Of a DNA stretch of 64,000 nucleotides, positions 1 through 9,284 are shown one piece after another. Position numbers and translations under genes: made by a program. The notes beneath the pieces were generated by a model that did no database searches, was not told where the DNA came from, and was given only the letters and a program-made list of their open reading frames with translations. Origin of the DNA: Nectonema munidae (taxonomy: Eukaryota > Nematomorpha > Nectonematoida > Nectonematidae); NCBI GenBank assembly GCA_030549495.1, contig JAUIRK010001009.1, positions 461,009-525,008 of the forward strand, given 5' to 3'. Within the stretch, counting starts at the first letter, position 1; each line of letters begins with the position of its first letter.

Positions 1-111
1 CTGGCTTTTTCTGCTTTCAAATATTTCGATGAGATGACTCAAATAATGAGTTTTTATTTTTGAACACATTTCTATCTTAATTTATCATTATGTATTTGGA
101 ATACATTTTGA

Positions 112-285
112 GTGAAAAAGACAAAAAAAGTTAGTGGACGGTTTTGTAAAGAGAAAACAATAAAACAAAAACTTTTGTGGAAATGTGATCACTATTATTT
201 AACTAAATGCAAGGCAAGAAATCAAACTAAAGATAGCAATATTTTTAAAATATTAAATGAACATAATCATGCAGGTAATTGTGCT
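112..285 (+). pseudogene. FLYWCH zinc-finger relic
   Basis: An open stretch of 58 codons without its own start matches the FLYWCH zinc finger. After KVSGRFCKEK come LLWKCDHYYLTKCKAR and then NEHNHAGN, giving the W-x-C, C-x-A-R and H-x-H spacing of the family with both cysteines and both histidines. FLYWCH fingers bind DNA and in invertebrates often sit in front of MULE transposases. No transposase core follows: the frame closes at 286 and the next 350 bases are not coding. This is probably a captured fragment of a FLYWCH-MULE gene. The family call is reasonably firm; the source gene is inference. Confidence 0.6.
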
Positions 286-288
286 TGA

Positions 289-639
289 GTTCAAGCAAAA
301 AGTTCATAACTTGACCACAAGTAAAACTTGATCACAAGTAAAACTTTTTCACAAGAAACTACACACACTTTTACAGAGGCTTGTAAAGCAATATCCCAAA
401 CTGTATCTATTCAATTATTATCAACGAAAAATTTTCCCTTTACGGGAAATAAGCATAAAGCTCAATCTGTAAACCTTCTAAATGGGATTTAACAAGCTTC
501 AGAAATCAAGCATTTCGCTAAGATGTTCAAATATAATAAAATTTCTATTTCAATCCTTTCGTCCTAAAGTTTAAGCTTTATTTTAAACGATCTCATTTTG
601 TACATGAAATCAATCACAGCTATAAACCTACCTTAAAGG
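289..639. other. no gene seen
   Basis: AT-rich sequence between the FLYWCH relic and the hAT fragment. It contains a tandem duplication of a short AAGTAAAACTT-type motif near 310-350. No open frame longer than a few tens of codons resembles a known protein. Confidence 0.5.
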
Positions 640-642
640 ACC

Positions 643-843
643 TTAGGGAAGCTTTTGAAGCCATTGGTTGTCTGATAGTTTTCTTGCAAATTCCATTGAC
701 TTCAAATTGTTACCTTGCATCAAGAATTCAGTAAGTACCTTTTTCAGTGATTCAACCCTTGTTAAAACATTTCCCCTCGACAGCCAGCGAACTTCAGTGT
801 GAAGGAGTACATGTTCTTCGTTGTTTCCAAATTCCTGGCACAA
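643..843 (-). pseudogene. ZBED5/SCAND3-like hAT C-terminal fragment
   Basis: 66 codons reading MCQEFGNNEEHVLLHTEVRW followed by LSRGNVLTRVESLKKVLTEF. This is the hAT transposase segment around the conserved RWLSRG motif of ZBED5, SCAND3 and GTF2IRD2-like proteins, where the full protein is about 600-700 residues. No catalytic aspartate or dimerisation region is attached. It abuts the inner end of the inverted arm and points away from the N-terminal half of the same family found elsewhere in the unit, so it is a displaced fragment rather than a gene. Confidence 0.7.
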
Positions 844-1423
844 GAGTGAAAATTTTTATTAAACTCAATTTTCTCTTTAAAAATAAATAAGTAAATATTT
901 TTAAGTTTTTTAAAACATTTTTATCAATAAATGTTTAATTATTAATTTTCTATTTAGTATCCTATAGACATAATCAAAACAAACAAGACCTTGGACGTTT
1001 TTAATGTCTAAAGTTGAGACCCAGTTTTTAAGACCAATTTTTCAATGCCAATTTTATGAGACCAATCTTTATAAATAATATGAAAAAATAAAAATTTATA
1101 AATTTAGAGTTTGAAAAGGTTAAAAAGATTTATTTGCGAAATAATAAAATGGAAATAATTTAGCTTCTCATTTTCTGTAAAAAATTAAAAAAAATTTTCT
1201 TCGTGTATTAATATTCAAAATATCAAAAAGTAAAAATGATACTTTTTGATATAATATAAATATGTCAATTAAAAATAAAATTAAGAAATAGTTGAAGGCT
1301 AGTTGCTTTCCACACCACCCTTGAGGTACAACGTATAGGCGCATTAACTTTTTTTTAAGTGGAAGTATCCCCAGGAGGTATATCGTAACCACTGTTCACA
1401 TCAACACCCTTTTTAACTCTATT

Positions 1424-1735
1424 TCGTATTTTTGCAATTCTATTTTTTCCTTTTGTAATACTGTTTCCTTGACCTTTTTAAAGTTTTTGGAAAAGAACCT
1501 TATTTAGGTAAGAGAGACATTCTATAACAAAACGAAAAAGTAGAATTTCAAAAGGACAAAATAGAATTGTAAAAGAATAAAATAGAATTGAAAAAGAACA
1601 AAATAGAATTATAAAATAGAATTGAAAAAGAAGAAATTAGGTTTGGGAAAGAAAAAACTAGAACTAAGAAAGAAGAAAATAGAATTGGGAAAGAAGAAAC
1701 TAGAATTAAGAAAGAAGAAAATAGAACTAAAATTG
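1424..1735 (+). repeat. 21-bp minisatellite in IR arm
   Basis: About eleven copies of a 21-bp unit with the core AAGAAGAAACTAGAATT, in two blocks separated by about 65 bp around 1466-1528. One copy is shortened to about 13 bp. Read in frame it gives a seven-residue repeat (GKEETRT, KKEENRI, GKEETRI, KKEENRT). The repeat lies immediately beyond the 3' end of the arm ORF and on its opposite strand, so any transcript across it would converge with that ORF. Confidence 0.8.
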
Positions 1736-1830
1736 GTATATATTATATATTTATTTTGTTAGACCTTTTCGGTATTCTAAGCGAATTTGCCTCTGCAACT
1801 TCCTGTTTTCTTTCTTTTCTGCTTGGGCTC

Positions 1831-2346
1831 TCAAGTTTTCTCTCTTTTTTTCATTCTTGATCGAGTCCATCTTCTCCATTTTGCGTCTGCTTTCTTTCTA
1901 ATCTTAATGCATTTTGATTTGAAGGCGAAAGACGTTAGTTCACTATATTGCACAGTTTCTATCTCGAGATATTGACATTTCGTTTCTTTCATCTGTTCTT
2001 TTTTTCCTTTCAAGTTGTCCTTATTCTTGACAGATTCAACGAAATTAGTCAAATACTCTTTCTTTTCTTTTTTAAATGTTCGAATATCAATTTCTCGAAC
2101 TTTAGGCTTATTATCTTTTTTATCGAGTTGGCATTGTTTTGCCTTTGATTTATTTTTTAAATTTTTTGGGCAAGAAGAATTCACGTTTTCGTGAAGTTCA
2201 TTTCCTTCAAAGCCCTTTCTTATATTTTCCCATGCTTTTTCACATGAGTATTTGAGTTTTGGTAAAATAGCAGAGCAAGCTTCTATTACTATTACCACGC
2301 TCAACATAGCGCAAGCCTCAATTAGTATGTTTCCGAACATGGCCAT
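1831..2346 (-). CDS. MAMFG ORF, 171-codon variant (left arm, junction 1)
   Basis: Unknown protein. The first 30 residues (MAMFGNILIEACAMLSVVIV then IEACSAIL) are hydrophobic and cysteine-bearing. The remainder is strongly Lys/Glu-rich with predicted coiled-coil character (TFKKEKKEYLTNFVESVKNK). The tail differs from the 198-residue form because of a one-base difference near codon 148. The opposite arm (2671-3186) has exactly the same difference, while the other palindromes lack it. No domain is recognised. It may be a signal-anchor or secreted peptide joined to a charged coil, or chance coding in a conserved arm. Confidence 0.4.
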   Translation of the reverse strand: MAMFGNILIEACAMLSVVIVIEACSAILPKLKYSCEKAWENIRKGFEGNELHENVNSSCPKNLKNKSKAKQCQLDKKDNKPKVREIDIRTFKKEKKEYLTNFVESVKNKDNLKGKKEQMKETKCQYLEIETVQYSELTSFAFKSKCIKIRKKADAKWRRWTRSRMKKREKT

Positions 2347-2393
2347 TTTCGTAGAGTGCTTTTAATAAAAGTGACGATAACAAACTTTGTAAA

Positions 2394-2623
2394 GTTATTT
2401 GTATACTCATGCAAAAGGTCATTCAACTGCCTTGAAAATTCTATGCAGCCATCATTTTTGGGAAATGTGAGAACATACGCATCTTTACGCCTCGCGTAAT
2501 ATTACGAACGATAAAAGACATGCATACATCACACACATAACCAATGAAATTTATTTTGTTATTTTTATGACCAATAAAATTACGCATGAGTTGAATGACC
2601 TTTTGCATGAGTATACAAATAAC
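2394..2623. repeat. 35-bp perfect inverted repeat inside S
   Basis: 2394-2428 is the exact reverse complement of 2589-2623 and contains the motif CATGCAAAAGGTCATTCAAC. It encloses the unique core of S. The other S copies keep the same pair with a few mismatches outside its inner 25 bp. Confidence 0.85.
2495..2506. other. axis dodecamer CGTAATATTACG
   Basis: Perfect 12-bp palindrome about 8 bp from the symmetry axis of junction 1, where the axis is the midpoint between the two ATG codons near 2508. It contains the nonamer TAATATTAC, which is the rolling-circle nick site in geminivirus-type origins. A short nonamer is expected several times by chance in this AT-rich window, so only the position is notable. 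A TCTTTA/TAAAGA pair flanks it and could extend a hairpin. Confidence 0.6.
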
Positions 2624-2649
2624 TATAGAAAGTAGGTTAGCGTCACTTT

Positions 2650-2657
2650 TATAAAAA
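2650..2657 (+). promoter_or_regulatory. TATA-like box before arm ORF
   Basis: TATAAAAA begins 21 bp upstream of the ATG at 2671. Three of four right-hand arms have it, whereas the mirror positions in the left arms read TTATTAAAA, TTGCAAAA or TTCTAAAA. The spacing to the ATG is short for a classical TATA promoter, so the call is weak. Confidence 0.25.
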
Positions 2658-2670
2658 GCACTCTACGAAA

Positions 2671-3186
2671 ATGGCCATGTTCGGAAACATACTAATTCAG
2701 GCTTGCGCTATGTTGGGCGTGGTAATAGTAATAGAAGCTTGCTCTGCTATTTTACCAAAACTCAAATACTCATGCGAAAAAGCATGGGAAAATATAAGAA
2801 AGGGCTTTAAAGGAAATGAACTTCACGAAAACGTGAATTCTTCTTGCCCAAAAAATTTAAAAAATAAATCAAAGGCAAAACAATGCCAACTCGATAAAAA
2901 AGATAATAAGCCTAAAGTTCGAGAAATTGATATTCGAACATTTAAAAAAGAAAAGAAAGAGTATTTGACTAATTTCGTTGAATCTGTCAAGAATAAGGAC
3001 AACTTGAAAGGAAAAAAAGAACAGATGAAAGAAACGAAATGTCAATATCTCGAGATAGAAACTGTGCAATATAGTGAACTAACGTCTTTCGCCTTCAAAT
3101 CAAAATGCATTAAGATTAGAAAGAAAGCAGACGCAAAATGGAGAAGATGGACTCGATCAAGAATGAAAAAAAGAGAGAAAACTTGA
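2671..3186 (+). CDS. MAMFG ORF, 171-codon variant (right arm, junction 1)
   Basis: Differs from its mirror partner mainly at two N-terminal residues (ILIQACAMLG versus ILIEACAMLS) and F-K versus F-E near residue 47. It shares the one-base difference that replaces the usual KIEKESRRK tail with KIRKKADAK. Two in-frame ATGs (2671, 2677) head the frame. It ends before the 21-bp minisatellite and is followed by an AATAAATATAT stretch that could serve as a poly-A signal (3263-3273). Confidence 0.4.
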   Translation: MAMFGNILIQACAMLGVVIVIEACSAILPKLKYSCEKAWENIRKGFKGNELHENVNSSCPKNLKNKSKAKQCQLDKKDNKPKVREIDIRTFKKEKKEYLTNFVESVKNKDNLKGKKEQMKETKCQYLEIETVQYSELTSFAFKSKCIKIRKKADAKWRRWTRSRMKKREKT

Positions 3187-3284
3187 GAGCCCAAGCAGAA
3201 AAGAAAGAAAACAGGAAGTTGCAGAGGCAAATTCGCTTAGAATACCGAAAAGGTCTAACAAAATAAATATATAATATATACCAA

Positions 3285-3620
3285 TTTTAGTTCTATTTTC
3301 TTCTTCCTTAATTCTAGTTTCTTCTTTCCCAATTCTATTTTCTTCTTTCTTAGTTCTAGTTTCGTCTTTCCCAAACATAATTTCTTCTTTTTCAATTCTA
3401 TTTTATAATTCTATTTTGTTCTTTCTCAATTCTATTTTATTCTTTTACAATTCTATTTTGTCCTTTTGAAATTCTACTTTTTCTTTTTGTTATAGAATGT
3501 CTCTCTTACCTAAATAAGGTTCTTTTCCAAAAAGTTTAAAAAGGTCAAGGAAACAGTATTACAAAATGAAAAAATAGAATTGCAAAAATACGAAATAGAG
3601 TTAAAAGGGTGTTCATGTGA
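3285..3620 (-). repeat. 21-bp minisatellite in IR arm
   Basis: Mirror copy of 1424-1735 with the same two-block layout and shortened unit. The minus strand again reads the KEETR/KEENR heptads. One unit near 3358-3378 has diverged relative to the left arm. Confidence 0.8.
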
Positions 3621-6600
3621 ACAGTGGTTACGATATACCTCCTGGGGATACTTCCACTTAAAAAAAAGTTAATGCGCCTATACGTTGTACCTCAAGGGTG
3701 GTGTGGAAAGCAACTAGCCTTCATCTATTTCTTATTTTTATTTGACATATTTATATTATCTTGACAAGTATCATTTTTACTTTTTGATATTTTGAATATT
3801 AATACACGAAGAAAATTTTTTTTAATTTTTAACAGAAAATGAGAAGCTAAATTATTTCCATTTTATTATTTCGCAAATAAATCTTATTTAACCTTTTCAA
3901 ACTCTAAATTTATAAATTTTTATTTTTCATATTATTTATAAAGATTCGGTCCGGTTAAAAAGTGCCGCAGAAAATGCCGCAAGATTAATTTGGCAATATC
4001 TTTTTTTAAATAATAAAGTTCAAGCTGAAGTAAATTTTTTTATAAAATGTAAGTTCTTTTCTATTGTTTAAAATCTTTCTTGATTTAATTAATAAAAATA
4101 TTGTGTTAAACTAAGCTCCTTAAATAAAGGCCTTCTGATTTTAATGGCGGCTGGGTTAAAAAGTGCCACAAGGTTTTAATAAAATGTCTGCCTTTTAAAA
4201 TGGATGATTATTTTCCTACTTTTATAAAAATAGATTATTCCTCCCTTTTTTTAAACTTTTCTACTTTTTACACACGTAATGTAACTAATTTTAATTTCTG
4301 ATTTTTTTTAAAATAATGTTTTTTGAACTTAATTTGAAGCTTTATCAACCTACTTTTTTTGATATCAAATATTTTTTGTGAAAATGATCTATAAAATTTG
4401 CCGTCAGTTTATTTGAAATGATACAATGCTTTGATTGTACTGGCCTTTTCTATTTTCCCTGTCAAAGTTTATCCAGTCATCAGGGCCTTTTTCATTCAAA
4501 TAATTGTTTAAATTATTATTGCTTAGTGTATAATTTTTCTATGTATTCTTATTCTAAAAGTATAAAGCGTATAGAAAAATTTGTTGCTTCCATTTTAACC
4601 AAACCTTTTCATTTTACTTTTTTTTTTTGAAAAATTTAAAGTTTTATATTGAAGGAGAATATATTTTCTTAAAAGATGCAAAAAAATTTTTTTCGCTTAT
4701 TTAAATTTTGGATTTGCGTCTTGCCAACAACAAGAACGGCTGTTATTTTATATCAAGATGCTTGATTTCGTTGTTCCTTTTTTGAAATGTGAGTTTTTTC
4801 TCTAATGCCATTTCAACCATTTTTCAGATTTTGTTGTCATATTATATACAACAAATAAGTTGTATGAAATACAGTTTGGCCTAATATATGCCTGCTGTTT
4901 CAACAAATATGAGAGCAAAACGTCGACCCAAACATACCCGCAAAATAAACTTTGTGGGTACCCCCAGTCCTGCAAATAATTTTTTTGCCCACATAGATTT
5001 CGAAATAAATTTTTGAGTAAACTATTGAATACACAAAAATTGAATCAACTAATCACTGGGCTAACAAAGCAGTAATTTTCAGGGAGGCAGAGTCAAAGGT
5101 TTAAACATCTAACTCTCACTTGAAACACTTAAAAACCCCAAGTACATGTTAGAATTTATATTCAACCACCTAGCTTTTTAGTATTATTTTATAATTTTTT
5201 AAGAAAAGAATTTTTGTGGCGCTTAATCTCCTTATTTTTTATTTATTTTACATAACACAATCTCAACTCTTATTCCCACACATGCGCATATCTCAGTTAA
5301 ATTCGGCATATCATTTAACTAAGGACTATTAATAGTAAAGGATGCTTAGAAAGTTTTCTGATTTATTTTTTTAATACTTCATTTTGATTTTTGAGAAATG
5401 TTGTCAAATATTACCCAACACTCAAAATTCTTCTATCCACACCCGCATAACCGCGCAAATATTTTTATGTGGGTAATCCAGGGTCCAGCAGGTTTGACTA
5501 TTATATTTTTAGGTCTGTGATTTTGTGTCTTGATCATATGATTACTTTCCTAACACTGCAAATGAAGGATTATTATTCAACAGTAGAAGTAACTTCATAA
5601 ATTTAAAGATGTATTTTTATTTTTAGGTCAGCGCACTTGAATTTTGGAATTAGCTTTAAAGAAATATTTTTCTATCGCAAAATTTTTTAAAGTTTTCAAT
5701 GCAAATACTTCAATGGCATAACCAGCATTATTAACTTACGAATAAACTTTTGAATTGAAATAATTTAATTTTTTATAAGGATAACAAATTTTACATTTTA
5801 TTATTCGCACTTTATCAATTTTCTCACTTTTATCAGAGTTTTATTAAAATAGAACTTTTGCTAGGGCGCGGTTAAAACATGACTTCTGTCTTCTTAGTGT
5901 TCATTGTGAAGCGTCAGTTGTCACAGGCCCAAGATAACTTATAAGTTGATGACTGCATTTTCTGCTTACTGATGGCGTTCAGGGTATGTTATCCGCAAAT
6001 TTTTTTTCAAATAACTGTCCGTTTAAGCTTTGTTAAGGCAAGCATCGTCTTTGTTTATGCATCTTCCCATTAGTCCCGTACCTGATGCCTATTCCTTCTT
6101 CCTTGTACTGGAAGGCGTTGATTAAAATGGTTGTTAACCTAACCTAGACCGTAATTCTTCGAATCTTTTTTTCAAGAAAATACCATATTATGTTTAATTC
6201 AGACCTTATAAAGATCAAAAATGAATACTTGGTTGTGCTTGAAAAAAGTCTCCTATTTTTGAGATGGTAATCGGCATCAGCAATATATTAAATGTTAAAT
6301 TTATTGAAAATTGCTTATTATTCGTTTTTTGTATTCAAGTTTTCAATTAAAAAAAGTAAAAAATTTCCTGATTAAGGAACCTCTCATCTGCTGCAGATTA
6401 TTTTTTGACAATTCTGGCAGTGTCGTTTAATTTGTATTAACCTAACAAAATGATTTCCTTTATCATATTTAAATTCTTCATTGAGTCTTTCTTTCAAACG
6501 CTTTGATTTCTGTGCATAATTTTTTTTACAATTGGTGGAGGAAACATTTGAATTGAGAGATAAAGAAATTCTTTTTGTTTACAATAAAGTTATTTAGTCT

Positions 6601-7263
6601 TTTACATTCATAAAATTGTTGAGTTTTTAGCAATTTACTAAATGATATCGAGCCTTTGTGTGAAAATTGGAAACCACGATTTTTTCTTTTATTTCTTCTT
6701 CTGTATAAGGAAACTTACTTATCAAGCATATCAGTACCTCATATGTATGTATTATACTGAGATGCAATTTCTTTTGTATATTTTAGTGAGTAGAGAATTA
6801 TATTACTAATTGGAAAAATCCTACTGTAGTTTGCAGCAACAGACACAGAATATAACATTATAATTCCATTTTGCTTTAAAAATTCTGTTTATATTCTATC
6901 CCTTAAAAGTTCTAGAATTTCTATTTTTGTGGAAAAATTGATGAAATATATTTAATAAAATGTACATCCATATTTATGTATAACAGATGTCAAATATTTT
7001 AAAACTCTTACACCAAAAATATCAAAATTATTTTCTTTTTCCTTGCCAAGGTATAGATAAAAATTGTTTAAATATCCTCCTGAACTGCAAACACCAATTA
7101 TAACTAAATTTTATTCATTTTTATTTCAAATATTTTTTTCCAAATGCAACACATAATATCTGATCATCATTTATCGGTAAAAATCTTAGGTTAAAAAGTG
7201 CTTCACGATTTATTTAGGTTTAACCTTTTTGAAATTAAATAATTATATAATACAATCATTAAT

Positions 7264-7630
7264 CAAAGAAATTCTGCATATTTTAATTCTTCCGGAGCTT
7301 TGTCAATCTCCTAATATCTTGCCAAAGCAATCTCTGCATACTTTAATGCCTCGTAACGTTTGACAAGCACCTAATATGGACCTATATATCCCCCAAGCCA
7401 AATTTTCACAAGCTAATAACTTTTAATTTTTCCTTTAAATCAGATAAAATTTAAACATAATATATTTTTTATACTCTTAATTTATATTTAAATTTTCAGC
7501 AACATTGAATATTATATGTGGAAAATATTCGAGCATAAAAGGTTTTGGTTAAATACTTAGTATCTTGTCAAAGTAATTTGGGCATATTTTAATGACTCAG
7601 GAGGTTTGCCATGTTCCTAATGCATTGATA
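7264..7630 (+). repeat. 59-bp repeats inside the 4.58-kb element
   Basis: Two tandem copies start at 7264 and 7323 and a diverged third at about 7569. Each has the pattern CAAAG..ATTTTAAT..GTTTG followed by CCTAAT. They are non-coding and repeated identically in the second element copy. Confidence 0.6.
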
Positions 7631-8040
7631 TGTAATTATTACAACTTTGGAATTTTAAGTTTAATGGTGATGTAAGGTGTTAAGAGACTGTTCAATACTT
7701 AAACGTCTTCGGTGAATACAGCCTTGAAAACTCTTCACGGTACACGTTTACCTTTAAAAATAACTAAGAAGAATTTATTATGCAAATACAAATTATAAAA
7801 TACATGTTACAAAACACCCATACATGCTGTGGTATATACATGTAAAGAGAATTAATATAAATGTCACATGGCACAAAAACAAAACTAAAAAAAAGAAATA
7901 GTTATTTGAAAAAAGTTCTTAGGAAACGCTTGAATCTATAACTACCTTTTTTTTAAATAAAAATAATCAAAGACGCAGAACCATCAACGGATCCAAAGGG
8001 GCTGCCTAGCCCCCCCCCCCCTCCCCCATTGAATTAAGCC

Positions 8041-8106
8041 TCAGAAGAAGAAGAAGATGACGATGGTAGTGATGATGATCTCGCCTTAAAAATAGGTTTT
8101 TGTTAA
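8041..8106 (+). other. acidic triplet-repeat stretch
   Basis: GAA/GAT-rich stretch that in one frame reads S-E4-D3-G-S-D3-L-A-L-K-I-G-F-C-stop. It is kept in the second element copy near 23705-23770 with a substitution at its start. It could be the acidic C-terminal end of a lost transposase or just an impure triplet repeat. No upstream coding is visible. Confidence 0.3.
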
Positions 8107-8748
8107 GAAATGTTGATGGAGACGATGATGGCAGACAACGTCTGAACTTTAAAAAACCAATAAAAGTAATTTTTCAAATTAGCTCCCCCTATACTCGATT
8201 TCTTGATCCGCCACTCCGCAGTACACACATTTATGAATGAAAACAAGAATAAGAATTTTATTGTTACATTTATTTCATATTCAGAATTTTAAACAGATTG
8301 GATTTACTAAACTTCAAATATAAAAAACAATAGAATTAATTATTTAAATATTTATTATACCAAAAATTATTTTAGCATTTCAAATTTTTTAGTTAGGTTT
8401 TCTTTAATTTAAAATATTTTATTAAATTAGAATAAATAATTTAAAATTATTTGTTTTTTTTTCAACATATTTTGTTCAATTATTACCTCATTTTTATTTT
8501 ATTGCGGCACTTTTTAACCGGACCCATAAAGATTGGTCTCATAAAATTGGCATCAAAAATCAGTCTTAAAAACTGGGTCTCAACTTTAGACATTAAAAAC
8601 TTTCAAGGTCTTGCTTGTTTTGATTATGTGTATAGGATACTAAATAGAAAATTAATAATTAAACATTTATTGATAAAAATGTTTTAAAAAACTTTAAAAT
8701 ATTTACTTATTTTTTATTAAAGGAAAATTGAGTTTAATAAAAATTTCA

Positions 8749-9284
8749 AATTCACACCTAAAAAACGACTGGATCAGAGAGCTATATGGCCGTGGTGGGT
8801 GGGTGGGGATCCAAGCTTAAACAAAGAAGATGATTTTAAAATTTTACCATGAAAAAACGAAAAGATAAATACTGCATAAAAAGCGGTTTGTTGGAGTAAG
8901 CATGATGAAAGGAAATAAATTCGTACATAAAAGAGATGGGATCTAGAGGAGATGGTGATTTGATGGGTGGGTGGGGTGACCAAAACAAAGAAGATGATTT
9001 CAAAATTTTATGATGAAAAAGTAGACTGCCAGGAGCGCTGTTCAAAACTTCAAAGGAAAGCAGAACTCAATACTCGATGCATACATTTTTTATGAGCTGC
9101 CTAATGAATCTGTTCATAATTGTATGCTAACAATCAAATAAAACTTGCAAAGTCTCACTTATTCAAAAAAGACGATGTTCTCTAAATTTTATGAAGAAGC
9201 AGCCCTACTTTATTTGAGGATTCGTTAACACTCCCTTCTTAGGATCACGAGTAGTCAGCATGGCGATTTTCAGAATCTCTAATG
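8749..9284. other. arm-to-hAT spacer with a direct duplication
   Basis: No gene. A segment of about 60 bp beginning GTGGGTGGGTGGGG near 8796 is repeated, diverged, near 8966, followed each time by AAACAAAGAAGATGATTT. Units 3 and 4 have only one copy of this segment, so it is a marker separating units 1-2 from units 3-4. Confidence 0.6.

Larger units (their letters stand above)
848..2370 (-). repeat. IR arm, left of junction 1
   Basis: About 1.5 kb, reverse-complementary to 2647-3946 plus 8526-8748. Inner boundary is at the poly-A/T stretch next to the hAT fragment; outer boundary is at S (2371). It contains the 21-bp minisatellite and the MAMFG ORF. It is uninterrupted, so it shows the empty site for the 4.58-kb element found in the opposite arm. 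Confidence 0.9.
2371..2646 (-). repeat. S segment of junction 1 (flipped isomer)
   Basis: 276 bp between the two arms. It is the reverse complement of the S segments at 18026-18302, 50466-50742 and 63361-63636 as written on the + strand. About 160 bp (2429-2588) is unique; the rest is an inner inverted repeat. The 95-codon open frame seen in the other three S copies is interrupted here by a one-base loss, which argues against a coding role. Confidence 0.9.
3947..8525. mobile_element. 4.58-kb non-autonomous DNA transposon, 9-bp TSD
   Basis: Both ends carry a near-perfect terminal inverted repeat GGTCCGGTTAAAAAGTGCCG, preceded by one unmatched base. A 9-bp duplication ATAAAGATT lies at 3938-3946 and 8526-8534. 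The intact empty site is present in every other arm, for example near 16725, 49165, 52040 and 62055. The internal motif GGTTAAAAAGTGC recurs at 4154 and 7189 as subterminal repeats. I see no transposase: open frames are short and unlike known proteins. A 9-bp duplication is typical of MULE-type elements and also occurs in Merlin, so MULE-like is the best guess. It is A/T-rich, with a C-tract at 8012-8030. Confidence 0.85.
2647..8748 (+). repeat. IR arm, right of junction 1, interrupted
   Basis: Mirror of 848-2370, split at 3946/8526 by a 4579-bp element with a 9-bp target duplication. The outer 1.3 kb and inner 0.22 kb together give the 1.5-kb arm. It forms the left end of unit 1. Confidence 0.9.

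Noticed and set aside
1948-3069. Open frames opposite the MAMFG ORF (starting MHSFYLEILTFRFF), repeated in all arms
   Set aside because: They are antisense shadows of the Lys/Glu-rich ORF: purine-rich codons read backwards give Phe/Leu/Ser-rich peptides.
4418-4630. 70-codon frame starting MIQCFDCTGLF in the 4.58-kb element
   Set aside because: Present in both element copies only because they are copies; the 3' end differs through a poly-T run and there is no recognisable domain.
4920-5500. Possible nested element bounded by ACCCGCAAAATAAACTTTG and ACCCGCATAACCGCGC
   Set aside because: Both motifs are themselves partly palindromic and do not pair convincingly; no target duplication found.
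6137-6152. Telomere-like TTAACCTAACC
   Set aside because: Only two TTAGG-type units, inside the 4.58-kb element; no array, so not a telomere or telomeric scar.
8774-9045. Two overlapping 69-codon minus-strand frames
   Set aside because: They cross a local direct duplication, are not kept in units 3-4, and resemble nothing known.
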